Below, in pieces: positions 7,101 to 13,861 of a DNA stretch of 18,003 nucleotides (position 1 is the stretch's first letter; the number at the start of each line of letters is the position of its first letter). Below the pieces are notes generated by a model. The model saw nothing but the letters and a program-made list of their open reading frames with translations, was not told the origin of the DNA and searched no databases. Origin of the DNA: Candidatus Dojkabacteria bacterium (lineage in GTDB: Bacteria > Patescibacteriota > Dojkabacteria > J137); assembly GCA_020429545.1 (NCBI GenBank), contig JAGQLF010000016.1:1-18003 (forward strand), given 5' to 3'. A program made the translations under genes and the position numbers.

Positions 7101-8136
7101 AATCGTAAGTTGCAAACCGTCCTCCTGGAAGTTGAATAATAGGTCTTAGATCTGGTGGAATAACTGGTAGAACATCCATAATTAACCAAGATGGATTTAC
7201 TCCAGATCTTTGCAATCCTTTCAAAATTCTTATTCTTTGAATTACTTTTGATTTCTTTAATTGAGATCTTGTTGTTTTCATTACCTCTTCAAGATCAGCA
7301 ACTTCTGTTGCAATATCTAATACATCTAATAATTCTTTAATTGCTTCTGCACCCATTCCTGCATCATAAAAGAAGAAATCGTATTCTTCTAACATTGAAT
7401 GTTCTTCTTCAGATAAGGTGTATCCAACCTTAATTTCATTTATTAATGATTTAAGATTACTGAATTTTTTGTCTACATTATCTTGTTTTTGCTTATATGC
7501 AGCTTTAATTCTTGCAACTTCTTTTTTTCTTGAGTTTTCGTTTCTTTCTAATTGTAGCTTTTGCTTATCTTTATCTTTGTTTTCTTTCTTTGCGTCCCCC
7601 GCAAGAGTTTCGAATTCATCTTCAATTTCCTTAATCTTTTCTTCTAATTCGTTAGAAAGATCAGTAATTTCGTTAGCTTTTAATTCTTTTAGACTTTCTA
7701 ATGCAGCTTTTTGTTCCTCTTCGTTTAGACCAGTTACAACATATCGAGCATAGTAGATAACTGTTTCTAATTTCTTTTGAGGAATATCTAAAATTAATGC
7801 AAGTCTATTTGGAATTCCATTTGAGAACCAAACATGAGCAACTGGTGCTGCTAGTTTGATATGTCCCATTCTCTCTCTTCTAACTCTTTTGTGAGTTACT
7901 TCAACTCCACATCTGTCGCAAACGATTCCTTTATATCTAATTTTTTTGTATTTTCCACAATAACATTCAAAGTCCTTTGTTGGACCAAAAATTTCTTCGG
8001 CCATTAAACCATTAGGTTCAGAACGAAAAGTTCTGTAGTTAATAGTCTCAGCCTTTGTTACTTCTCCATGAGACCAGTTCATAATATCTTGTGGACTGGC
8101 TACAGAGATTTTTACTGCATTAAAGTCTTTTAACAT
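4177..8136 (-). CDS. rpoC: DNA-directed RNA polymerase subunit beta'
   Basis: 1319 aa. Half of the RNA polymerase catalytic core. The N-terminal zinc site has C58, C60, C73 and C76. Residues about 165-245 are a Lys/Glu-rich coiled-coil insertion before YDFFFYDAGMGAEAIKELL. The Mg-binding NADFDGDQMAVH (about residues 536-547) is intact. The bridge helix (about 829-857) ends in the conserved SGYLTRRLVDV, but its first half is altered: A835 and S839 stand where E. coli has G778 and G782. The second zinc site includes C907-type cysteines in CKVAHGLCQKC. The trigger loop aligns without gaps to short Gram-positive-type loops but reads LTLKSKS, so K988 and S991 replace R933 and H936. GLPRVEELLEAR and RGLKENVIIGR close the protein. 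The start has only GAG adjacent to the ATG. The rpoB-rpoC gap is unusually long (223 nt). Confidence 0.98.
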   Translation of the reverse strand: MLKDFNAVKISVASPQDIMNWSHGEVTKAETINYRTFRSEPNGLMAEEIFGPTKDFECYCGKYKKIRYKGIVCDRCGVEVTHKRVRRERMGHIKLAAPVAHVWFSNGIPNRLALILDIPQKKLETVIYYARYVVTGLNEEEQKAALESLKELKANEITDLSNELEEKIKEIEDEFETLAGDAKKENKDKDKQKLQLERNENSRKKEVARIKAAYKQKQDNVDKKFSNLKSLINEIKVGYTLSEEEHSMLEEYDFFFYDAGMGAEAIKELLDVLDIATEVADLEEVMKTTRSQLKKSKVIQRIRILKGLQRSGVNPSWLIMDVLPVIPPDLRPIIQLPGGRFATYDLNDLYRRVINRNNRLRRLINLGAPEIILRNEKRMLQESVDSLLDNNHKPGAPALNTRGMPFKSLSDMLRGKQGRFRQNLLGKRVDYSGRAVIVAGPDLRFDQCGLPKNVALELFKPFVIRELIERGHAANPTRAKMIFESKDPEVWDILEDVIKDRPVLLNRAPSLHRYSILAFYPILIEGNAIRLHPMVVQGFNADFDGDQMAVHLPLSDDAVKEVKERMFAKDNILALRDATPIVNVSKDMAMGIYFLTQMKGDEKDIKHAFSNSDELITAYKLGVVKFYEPVKLFKDNGIIVTTAGRVIFNNILPEGHEFINRAMGKKNIAELSSELFRKYGQDIAIDVLDAVKDLGFDYATELGFSISMGEFRYGAKELADEKLEAYMKKEKELLDEYYEGMITQKELKRLKLAEWSKFTDEIQDGVWELAQNREEAINLVDLDNSGAVPVSSWVKQISGVRGSVSNMDGDVVSLPLKNNFEKGLDNFEYFVASKAVRKSFSDVALKTAESGYLTRRLVDVSQDIITKIEDCDTDEGIWVSRIDNAKQMSFENRVKGRFAASDIKDKKGNIIVKKGEDITIDAAKQIGADESIEKVHVRSPLKCKVAHGLCQKCYGYDNGTGKVVAIGEAVGIIAAQALGEPTTQLTLKSKSDARAKKSDVTQGLPRVEELLEARTPKALAVLADMDGVVSIIEDKKKIILRLTAKLEQEEEFSISDKDEVVVKDKASVKSGDTLIVKSDKSEVRAPFTGKVKLEDGKVVIKAKKDVEIEKSTDSMSNVLVHDGQMVKKGDQLTFGSVDPKELASLKEIEFAQRYIIDGVQSVYGIQGMEVDDRHLEIVARQMSRYVLINDSGASETHLPGDHADVLTIEAENIELKEQEKDTIKYERVLLGVTNSAIRTESFLSAASFEQQVRVLTDAALIGKVDHLRGLKENVIIGRPVPLGKVLIEQDSNEIEETQEEVAAINANEETVKANLNKAL

Positions 8137-8165
8137 ACTCGATTTGTTAATAGTTAATTAAATTA

Positions 8166-8200
8166 ATAGCTTCTAGTTGCTAGTTACTAGCTTCTAGATA
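8166..8200. repeat. Heptad array E (five units)
   Basis: ATAGCTT, CTAGTTG, CTAGTTA, CTAGCTT, CTAGATA. It lies in the rpoB-rpoC gap, 18 bases from the cloverleaf-capable element. Confidence 0.75.
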
Positions 8201-8218
8201 TTTCTAAATAAATTGTTT

Positions 8219-8319
8219 TGTCAGTTCGAGTAATTTTGCTTTAGCAAAATTGTATCGAGAACTGTCTTTATTCACTTCTCGATACACTTCCTCCTTCGTC
8301 GGAACCACTCGAAGTGACA
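8219..8319. repeat. Cloverleaf-capable inverted-repeat element, copy 1 (rpoB-rpoC gap)
   Basis: 101 bp. The ends TGTCAGTTCGAGT (8219-8231) and ACTCGAAGTGACA (8307-8319) are inverted repeats with one mismatch. Inside, AATTTTGC/GCAAAATT forms an 8-bp side hairpin (8232-8251), GTATCGAGAA (8252-8261) pairs with TTCTCGATAC (8276-8285) as a central hairpin, and a weaker TTCC/GGAA side hairpin lies at 8288-8304. Copies 2 and 3 have the same architecture. It has no reading frame of its own, so it would be a non-autonomous element. Confidence 0.8.
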
Positions 8320-8359
8320 AATTTAATTGTTAATTTTCTACTTATCTACTTTCTACCAA

Positions 8360-11300
8360 CTACTCACTAGTGGTTGGTTCGTTTCCAACACTATCTACAA
8401 TTTCTTCTAAAGCCATATCTGCTTTTTCAAAGTCGTATTCTGCATCAATCTTATCCATCTTTATTCCCAATCCTGCAAGTTCTTTATCAAGAACGTTAAA
8501 TGATTCAGGAACATTAGGTGATTTAATTGGTTGACCAGAAATAATTGCTTTGTAAGCTGCAGCTCTTCCTACAACATCATCTGATTTGATAGTTAACATT
8601 TCGTGTAGTAGGTGAGGCACTGCGTGTGCTTGTAATGCCCAAACTTCCATTTCTCCAAGTCTTTGCCCTCCCATTTGAGCTTTACCTCTCAATGGTTGTT
8701 GAGTAACTAGAGTGTATGGACCTGTTGAACGAGCATGAACTTTATGATCTGCCAAGTGATCCAGTTTTAGAACATACTTATGACCAACAACAACTTTTTG
8801 ATCAAATTTTTCTCCAGTTCTCCCATCAAACAGGTCAACCTTTTCTTCGTAATCAATTCCTGCCTTCTTAGCTTCATCAATTAGTTTATCTAGTTTGTAT
8901 CCTGCAAATGGTTGTACTTCTACTTTTACTCCAAGCTTATGTGCTAGTGCTCCAATATGAGTTTCAATTAGCTGACCCAAATTCATACGTCTAATCATAG
9001 ATGCAGGTCCCAAAATAATGTCTACTGGTTGTCCATCAGATGTATATGGCATATCTTCTTCTGGAACAATCTTAGCAATAAGACCTTTTTCTCCATGATA
9101 TCCAGTTAATTTATCTCCAACTGTAATTTTATGAGTTCTTGCAACCCAAACTTTTACTTGTTTTAGTACACCTGGGTTTAGTTTTGCTCCTTTTGATCGC
9201 TCAAGAACTTGCACCCCTACAACAACTCCTTCTTCTCCGTATGGCATTCTTAGTGAATTATCTCTAACGTCTCTAGCGTATTCTCCAAAGATAGCTCTCA
9301 ATAGTTTTTCTTCTGCTGTTAATTCTGTTTCTCCTTTTGGAGCAATAATTCCAACTAAAATATCATTTGAATCTACGTTAGCTCCAATTCTTACAACTCC
9401 TTGTTCGTCAAGATTTCTTAAAGCTTTTTCACCAACTCCAGGAATATCTGATGTAATTAATTCATTTCCTAATTTAGTTTCTCTAACTTCTTGTGTATAT
9501 TCATGAATATGAATTGATGTTAGTGCGTCGTTTTTAACAAGATTCTCGTTAATAACAATACCATCTTCGTAGTTATAACCATCCCAAACCATGTATGCTG
9601 CTCTTAGATTTACTCCAAGTGCTAGCTCTCCTTGGTCTGTACAAGGTCCATCAATTAGAATATCTCCTTTTGATACCTTTTCTCCTGGAAGAACTACAGT
9701 TCTTTGTGAGAATGAAGTATTTTGGTTAGTTCTAACGAATTTTTCTACTTCGTATTCTTGTCTCTTTTTATCTTTTCCTGATCCGTATTCCACCAATACT
9801 CTTGCGCTATCTGCCTCAAGAACCACTCCGTCTTCTTCAGCAAATACTGTTCGACCACTTGCTTTTGCAGCTGCTTTTTCAAATCCAGTTCCAACAATTG
9901 GAGCTTGGTTCATAACTAAAGGCACTGCTTGGTTTTGAGTTTTTGCACCGTAGAATGTTCTGTTAGGATCATCATTTCCTGCAAATGGAATTAGTGCTAG
10001 ACCTAGCCCTGCAATTTGTGATGGTGAAATATCAATATAGTCAATATCTAAAATTCCTGCTGTTCTGTATTCTTTATTGTGTCTAATGTATGTTTGTACA
10101 TCGATAATATTATTATTATCATCTCTTTTTACATTATGAGGAGCAATTCTAAATTCTGCTTCTGTATCTGAATCAATATACTCAATCTCATTTGAGACGA
10201 AAGGGACTAGAGGAATTAAATCTAATCCTGCTTTTTTAGCAGCATCAACCACCTTTGTAGTAACTTCTTCTCCAGCTTTTCCAACATTCTTAACTGTTTC
10301 TCTTAGCATTCTCCCTTTGAAATCTGATACCTTATCGTTCTTAACATCAAATTCTTTTACAACTTTAAAGTAAGGTGACTCTAGGAATCCGAAATCATTT
10401 ATTTTTGAGTAAACTGCTAGCTGATTAACCATACCTACTGATGGTCCTTCAGGAGTAGTTACAGGGCATAATCTTCCATAGTGAGAATCGTGTACATCTC
10501 TAACAGAGAATGTTGCTCGCTCTTTTGTTAGACCTCTTGGTCCTCCTGCTGTTACTTTTCTTTTTACTTCAAGCTCTGATAAAATATTTTCCTGATCCAT
10601 GTATCTCATTAGTGCTGAACTTCCGAAGAATTGATTAATCGCAGCAATTACAGGTTTTGTATTCACAAGCATTGCTGGTGTAACCTTCTCGTCAGTAGAG
10701 TAAGTACTCATTCTATCTCGAATATTCTTTTCCATAATCAACATACCAACTCTAATTTTCTCCCCTACAATTTCATTAATTCCTCTTACTCTTCTGTTTC
10801 CAAGACTATCAATATCATCTGGCATTCTTGAGCCGTTGTTTAATTGAATAAGTGCTTTTACTAATTCAACAATATCTTTCTTCTTTAGAAGATAATCTTC
10901 CATAGTAATATCCTCTGTATTTCCAAGTTTTTGATTTAATTTGTATCTACCAATCTTACCTAAATAAAATCTTCTTTTATTAAAGAACATGTTATCTAAG
11001 AAAGCTCTGGCATTCTCAAGTGTAATTGAGTCTTCTGGTCTTAATTTTCTATATATTTCGATAAGTGCTTCTTCTGTGCTACTTGTTGGGTCTTTTCTTA
11101 ATGTATTTTCTAAGTATTTAATCTCTCCTGTATCAGCATCTCCTAGAACTTTCTTTAGTTCTTCATCAGTTCCATATCCCATTGCTCTTAGTAGAGTAGT
11201 AAGCAATATTCTTGGTCTCTTTTCTAGCAACTTTACGCTCATAACTCCGTATTTATTCATTTCGAACTCATACCATTTTCCTCTGTTAGGCATTAGCTTA

Positions 11301-11761
11301 ACAGAATAGATCTTTTTAGCAGGAGATGATGCTTTAGCTTCTGAGAATAAAACTCCCTCTGATCTAATAATTTGGAAAACAACAACTCTTTCGTTTCCAT
11401 TAACCATAAATGACGCTCTATTACTCATTAATGGCATATCGCATAAGAAGATTTTTTGTTTTTTGATTTCACCAGTTCTTTTATTAACTAGTTTTACTGT
11501 TACAAAAACAGGTGCATCGTGAGTTAAGCCTAGGTTATGAGCTTCTCTGAATCCTAGTTTTGCTTCTTCCCAATTTACATCTTCAAAAGACAGTGCCCAA
11601 TTTGAACCTGTGTAATCTTCGATTGGGTTAATTTCATCGAACAGTTCTTCGAATCCATTTTCAATAAATTCTCTGAAGAACTTCTTTTGAGCTTCTAGTA
11701 GATCGACATCCATTAGCTCCACTGGATTGTCGGTTAGGATGAGACGTTTTTTTGGAGTCAT
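8360..11761 (-). CDS. rpoB: DNA-directed RNA polymerase subunit beta
   Basis: 1133 aa, short like the beta subunits of Gram-positives and CPR bacteria (E. coli 1342). Key motifs: FFGSSALMRYMDQENILSEL (rifampicin region, about residues 378-397), VRDVHDSHYGRLCPVTTPEG, GDKLTGYHGEKG with both active-site lysines, DMPYTSDGQPVDIILGP, and the C-terminal GQRLGEMEVWALQAHAVPHL followed by KSDDV. In the rifampicin region, with an offset of 127 from E. coli, R386, V399, K402, T404, G406 and R409 replace Q513, H526, R529, S531, L533 and G536; D389 (D516) is kept. The start ATG at 11761 is preceded by TTTATATAT with no Shine-Dalgarno. Two promoters lie 130-190 bases upstream. The gene is first of the rpoB-rpoC-rpsL unit. 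Confidence 0.98.
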   Translation of the reverse strand: MTPKKRLILTDNPVELMDVDLLEAQKKFFREFIENGFEELFDEINPIEDYTGSNWALSFEDVNWEEAKLGFREAHNLGLTHDAPVFVTVKLVNKRTGEIKKQKIFLCDMPLMSNRASFMVNGNERVVVFQIIRSEGVLFSEAKASSPAKKIYSVKLMPNRGKWYEFEMNKYGVMSVKLLEKRPRILLTTLLRAMGYGTDEELKKVLGDADTGEIKYLENTLRKDPTSSTEEALIEIYRKLRPEDSITLENARAFLDNMFFNKRRFYLGKIGRYKLNQKLGNTEDITMEDYLLKKKDIVELVKALIQLNNGSRMPDDIDSLGNRRVRGINEIVGEKIRVGMLIMEKNIRDRMSTYSTDEKVTPAMLVNTKPVIAAINQFFGSSALMRYMDQENILSELEVKRKVTAGGPRGLTKERATFSVRDVHDSHYGRLCPVTTPEGPSVGMVNQLAVYSKINDFGFLESPYFKVVKEFDVKNDKVSDFKGRMLRETVKNVGKAGEEVTTKVVDAAKKAGLDLIPLVPFVSNEIEYIDSDTEAEFRIAPHNVKRDDNNNIIDVQTYIRHNKEYRTAGILDIDYIDISPSQIAGLGLALIPFAGNDDPNRTFYGAKTQNQAVPLVMNQAPIVGTGFEKAAAKASGRTVFAEEDGVVLEADSARVLVEYGSGKDKKRQEYEVEKFVRTNQNTSFSQRTVVLPGEKVSKGDILIDGPCTDQGELALGVNLRAAYMVWDGYNYEDGIVINENLVKNDALTSIHIHEYTQEVRETKLGNELITSDIPGVGEKALRNLDEQGVVRIGANVDSNDILVGIIAPKGETELTAEEKLLRAIFGEYARDVRDNSLRMPYGEEGVVVGVQVLERSKGAKLNPGVLKQVKVWVARTHKITVGDKLTGYHGEKGLIAKIVPEEDMPYTSDGQPVDIILGPASMIRRMNLGQLIETHIGALAHKLGVKVEVQPFAGYKLDKLIDEAKKAGIDYEEKVDLFDGRTGEKFDQKVVVGHKYVLKLDHLADHKVHARSTGPYTLVTQQPLRGKAQMGGQRLGEMEVWALQAHAVPHLLHEMLTIKSDDVVGRAAAYKAIISGQPIKSPNVPESFNVLDKELAGLGIKMDKIDAEYDFEKADMALEEIVDSVGNEPTTSE

Positions 11762-11814
11762 ATATATAAAGAGTTGCTTAAATATTTAATTTATTGTTTA
11801 AAAACGCGAAAATC

Positions 11815-11829
11815 CTCACCATTGGTGAG
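11815..11829 (-). promoter_or_regulatory. Hairpin in the rpoB leader
   Basis: CTCACC and GGTGAG form a perfect 6-bp stem with a 3-nt loop, followed on the minus strand by a T-rich run containing CGCG. It lies in the predicted rpoB 5' leader. It could be a weak attenuator or the terminator of transcripts from the 91-aa gene upstream. The stem is short. Confidence 0.35.
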
Positions 11830-11899
11830 TTCTCTACTTAAATTTACGATTGTTTTGAGATTGATTTATGCATTTGGTACCTTTTTTGTATGCTTAGGG

Positions 11900-11928
11900 A
11901 TTCTAGCAAAGCGTGAGCAAATAGTAAA
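11900..11928 (-). promoter_or_regulatory. rpoB: rpoB promoter P2
   Basis: TTTACT (11923-11928) and TAGAAT (11900-11905) are exactly 17 nt apart, predicting a start near 11893 and a leader of about 130 nt. Its -35 overlaps the -10 of P1. Confidence 0.6.
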
Positions 11929-11949
11929 GGATTTTATGTTAAAAGTCAA
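11921..11949 (-). promoter_or_regulatory. rpoB: rpoB promoter P1
   Basis: TTGACT (11944-11949) and TACTAT (11921-11926) are 17 nt apart, a good sigma-70-type match, predicting a start near 11914. It lies just outside the inverted-repeat element at 11960. Confidence 0.65.
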
Positions 11950-11959
11950 GGGTTTTTAT

Positions 11960-12075
11960 GGCGATCTGCGAGGAATGAGTGAAACGAATGACGTGGCAGT
12001 CTCGCTTAGTTATCCTGTAACTTTAATGACAATCTGACGAGATTGCTTCGTCGCTATGCTTCCTCGCAAAACGCC
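11960..12075. repeat. Inverted-repeat element of the GCGAGGA type
   Basis: 116 bp, bounded by GGCG and CGCC. TGCGAGGAA (11967-11975) pairs with TTCCTCGCA (12060-12068). Further in, GACGTGGCAGTCTCG and CGAGATTGCTTCGTC pair at 12 of 15 positions. Its left 42 bp are closely matched at 13353-13394. It resembles the TGCGAGGA...GAAGCAATC repeats seen between genes in many bacteria. With the rpoB leader and promoters it accounts for the whole 319-bp gap between rpoB and the 91-aa gene. A rightward reading frame across 11774-12037 is not supported. Confidence 0.7.
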
Positions 12076-12080
12076 AAATT

Positions 12081-12356
12081 TTAAACACTTTCTCCAGTTT
12101 CAACTTCTTCCACCACATCCAAATCCGCCGATTTTGACTCTTTTCTCTCTGAACTAGTAGCGTTTTTAACAGATTCAGCAATCTTTTGTGCTTGTTCTTG
12201 AGTACTTTTTACAGTTTCTCTAACAACTTCTTTGCTTTTTTCTTTATTAAACACATCTTCGTCTTTGAGTGTTTTAATTGCATCTTCTGCTGCATCCTTT
12301 GCTACATGGAAGATTCCAACTCCGAATTGTAATGATTTTTTTAGAAATTTATTCAT
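12081..12356 (-). CDS. Small helical charged protein, function unknown
   Basis: 91 aa. No domain is recognised with certainty. Residues 1-28 (LQFGVGIFHVAKDAAEDAI) are mildly amphipathic without a true membrane helix. The middle (about 30-68) is Lys/Glu-rich and predicted coiled (KEVVRETVKSTQEQAQKIAE). The tail is Ser/Glu/Val-rich and probably disordered. The composition recalls small phasin-like or YtxH-like helical proteins, but that is only a resemblance. It has the clearest Shine-Dalgarno in the window, AGAGG 7 nt before the ATG, and that AGAGG is part of heptad array F. It lies between the 230-aa anchored protein and rpoB, all leftward, but rpoB has its own promoters. Confidence 0.75.
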   Translation of the reverse strand: MNKFLKKSLQFGVGIFHVAKDAAEDAIKTLKDEDVFNKEKSKEVVRETVKSTQEQAQKIAESVKNATSSERKESKSADLDVVEEVETGESV

Positions 12357-12359
12357 ATT

Positions 12360-12394
12360 CTAGCCTCTAGCTACGAGCTTCTGGCTCTTAGCAT
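12360..12394. repeat. Heptad array F, supplying the ribosome binding site of the 91-aa gene
   Basis: CTAGCCT, CTAGCTA, CGAGCTT, CTGGCTC, TTAGCAT. CCTCT at 12364-12368, spanning the first two units, reads AGAGG on the coding strand, 7 nt from the ATG at 12356. Confidence 0.75.
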
Positions 12395-12425
12395 TAAAAA
12401 TTATTACTGCATTATACATCTCATG

Positions 12426-12541
12426 TGTCAGTTCGAGTAGAAAAATCTTTGATTTTTCATATCGAGAACTATTTTTATACACTTCTCGATACACTAGACT
12501 AGTCCCGATGAATCGGGATTCGTCTAGCACTCGAAATGACA
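12426..12541. repeat. Cloverleaf-capable inverted-repeat element, copy 2
   Basis: 116 bp. Ends TGTCAGTTCGAGT (12426-12438) and ACTCGAAATGACA (12529-12541). Left side hairpin GAAAAATC/GATTTTTC (12440-12458); central hairpin TATCGAGAA (12460-12468) with TTCTCGATA (12483-12491); right side hairpin with an outer CTAGAC/GTCTAG stem and an inner TCCCGAT/ATCGGGA stem. The left-hairpin sequence differs from copies 1 and 3 while its pairing is kept. It starts 4 bp beyond the stop of the 230-aa gene. Confidence 0.8.
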
Positions 12542-12545
12542 AGGG

Positions 12546-13238
12546 CTATTCTGTTACTTCTTGTTCAATATTTAATCCTTCAATTTCCCAATCAATAGGA
12601 TCAATATTGCTTACAGATCCTCCGGATGCAACGGGCACTAATACTTTATTTTTTCTTAATCCTTCTGAACAGTTATCTTCAGCTCCTGCTTGGTTACACT
12701 GAACAAATTCTGTAAAGTAAGCCTTTGCTGTATTTGCTTTATCGTCTTGTAATTGAGCAAATACGTAATATTCTCCTTCTGGAACAACTAGAGTGTATGT
12801 TTTTCCAATTGCTGAAACAGAAACACAATATTGTTTATTTGCATTATCTTTTGTTTCTGCACAAACTCTTTGGTATCTATTAAATTCTGAACCTTCTGAA
12901 ACAAAGGCTAGAATACTTCCTTTAATTTCACCAAATCCATCTTTTTGTTCACTTTCTACCTTATCTTCTAAATCTGAGATCTGATTATCTTTTGCATCAA
13001 TTTCGTCATAAAGACCCTTTACAATTGATTTCACGTCACTCATTGCAGATTTGACATTTTGTTTTCTTTCTCCCCCAATTCCATTTTCTTGATAAATATC
13101 TTGGTAAGTATTTAGCGCAGAGTTAATGTCTCTTGTTTTTACAAAAAGCATTACTGAGACTGTAATTAATAATACTACAATAACTGGATATAGCAGAATT
13201 AGTATAAATTTGAATAGTTTTAGCGCTAGTTTTTTCAT
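12546..13238 (-). CDS. Single-pass membrane protein with coiled coil and extracellular beta-sandwich-like domain
   Basis: 230 aa. Residues 10-33 are a strongly hydrophobic membrane helix after a Lys-rich N-terminus, so the bulk is outside. Residues about 60-100 look like a coiled coil (VKGLYDEIDAKDNQISDLED). The C-terminal half holds four cysteines (RVCAE, QYCVS, VQCNQ, DNCSE) and strand motifs TYTLVVPEGEYYVFAQL, AYFTEFVQC and NIDPIDWE. This pattern matches carboxypeptidase-regulatory-like beta-sandwich domains common in CPR surface proteins (family assignment is inference). No catalytic residues seen. Its promoter has an extended -10, and there is no Shine-Dalgarno. Confidence 0.8.
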   Translation of the reverse strand: MKKLALKLFKFILILLYPVIVVLLITVSVMLFVKTRDINSALNTYQDIYQENGIGGERKQNVKSAMSDVKSIVKGLYDEIDAKDNQISDLEDKVESEQKDGFGEIKGSILAFVSEGSEFNRYQRVCAETKDNANKQYCVSVSAIGKTYTLVVPEGEYYVFAQLQDDKANTAKAYFTEFVQCNQAGAEDNCSEGLRKNKVLVPVASGGSVSNIDPIDWEIEGLNIEQEVTE

Positions 13239-13259
13239 TTTATATTAGTAATATACGTA

Positions 13260-13268
13260 AGTATAACA
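13260..13268 (-). promoter_or_regulatory. Extended -10 promoter of the 230-aa gene
   Basis: TG-T-TATACT on the minus strand, an extended -10, lies 22 bases upstream of the ATG at 13238. The -35 is poor, as extended -10 promoters allow. A second TAATAT three bases before the ATG could be an alternative. Confidence 0.5.
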
Positions 13269-13309
13269 GAGGATTAGATAAGTAGAAAAGTAGATGAGCA
13301 GAATAGTCG

Positions 13310-13330
13310 TTAGTTTTTAGTTACTAGTTT
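13310..13330. repeat. Heptad array G (three units)
   Basis: TTAGTTT, TTAGTTA, CTAGTTT. The array ends exactly at the first base of the TGTCAGTTAGAGT end of the next element. Confidence 0.65.
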
Positions 13331-13439
13331 TGTCAGTTAGAGTAGATTGTCCGGCGATCTGCGAGGAGTGAATGGAATGAACGACGTGGCAGTCCCCTTA
13401 ACCCGTCAGTACTTAATCCTTCTACACTCAGGATGATAA
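13331..13439. repeat. Composite intergenic repeat
   Basis: The left end TGTCAGTTAGAGT differs by one base from the cloverleaf ends. Next, 13353-13394 matches the left 42 bp of the element at 11960 with five differences, all transitions. The right end ACTCAGGATGATAA is a diverged counterpart of the usual ACTCGAARTGACA end. It lies in the promoter region between the divergent 230-aa and 129-aa genes. Confidence 0.65.
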
Positions 13440-13469
13440 TGCTAAAATTGAATAGTTATTTTAATCAAT

Positions 13470-13859
13470 ATGGACACAACGTTACCTATAATTGAACACG
13501 ATGCAGAGCTCGGTCAATATTTTCAAAAATTCGAAATAAATGGACAAACATATATGACAGTACCTGAGGCTAGTATTACACTTACGCCTACAGCTAATGT
13601 TGAAGTTAGACATGCCCAAACAGTAGCCAATGATAATGCGATCAAGCTTCCTGGAAGAGCAGTTCCAATTTTTACATTTTCTAGTGGAGCTTCTGAAAAT
13701 AATCCTTCCTCTAGTTACTCAACATATGTAAATGAATTTTTAAATTTAAATCCTAATCTGGAAAGGATTATCCAGAGTACTAATTTACCTGCCAAAGCCT
13801 TTTTTGCGGTTGATTTAGCACGAACCAGCAAGCTTATTTGTCTCATTCCAACACTCTAA
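13470..13859 (+). CDS. Hypothetical protein in a bicistron with a kinase-like gene
   Basis: 129 aa, not recognised. There is no signal peptide or membrane segment. It contains beta-like stretches (YFQKFEINGQTYMTVPEASI), a Ser/Asn-rich segment (SSGASENNPSSSYSTY) and a helical C-terminal third. The ATG at 13470 has no Shine-Dalgarno, and a TTTAAT four bases upstream suggests a leaderless start. The stop is 2 bases before the next ATG, so the two genes are almost certainly cotranscribed and translationally coupled. It may be an accessory or substrate of the kinase-like protein (inference). The two frames differ, so an old frameshift of one longer gene is an alternative, although neither edge looks broken. 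Confidence 0.65.
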   Translation: MDTTLPIIEHDAELGQYFQKFEINGQTYMTVPEASITLTPTANVEVRHAQTVANDNAIKLPGRAVPIFTFSSGASENNPSSSYSTYVNEFLNLNPNLERIIQSTNLPAKAFFAVDLARTSKLICLIPTL

Positions 13860-13861
13860 AA

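Noticed and set aside
7418..7753. Rightward 111-codon frame inside rpoC, and similar ones inside rpoB (9591-9938, 10989-11309)
   Set aside because: They are mirror frames of a conserved, well-identified gene and carry no motif.
8219..8319. Cloverleaf elements as tRNA genes
   Set aside because: The shape is similar, but there is no anticodon-loop pattern, T-loop GTTCRANNC box, or acceptor/CCA layout; the stems are also too long.
11774..12037. Rightward 87-codon frame upstream of rpoB
   Set aside because: It crosses the rpoB leader, both promoters and the inverted-repeat element, and its protein shows no recognisable features.
12360..12542. Leftward 60-codon frame between the 230-aa and 91-aa genes
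   Set aside because: It lies wholly inside cloverleaf copy 2 and heptad array F; its protein is just the translated repeat.
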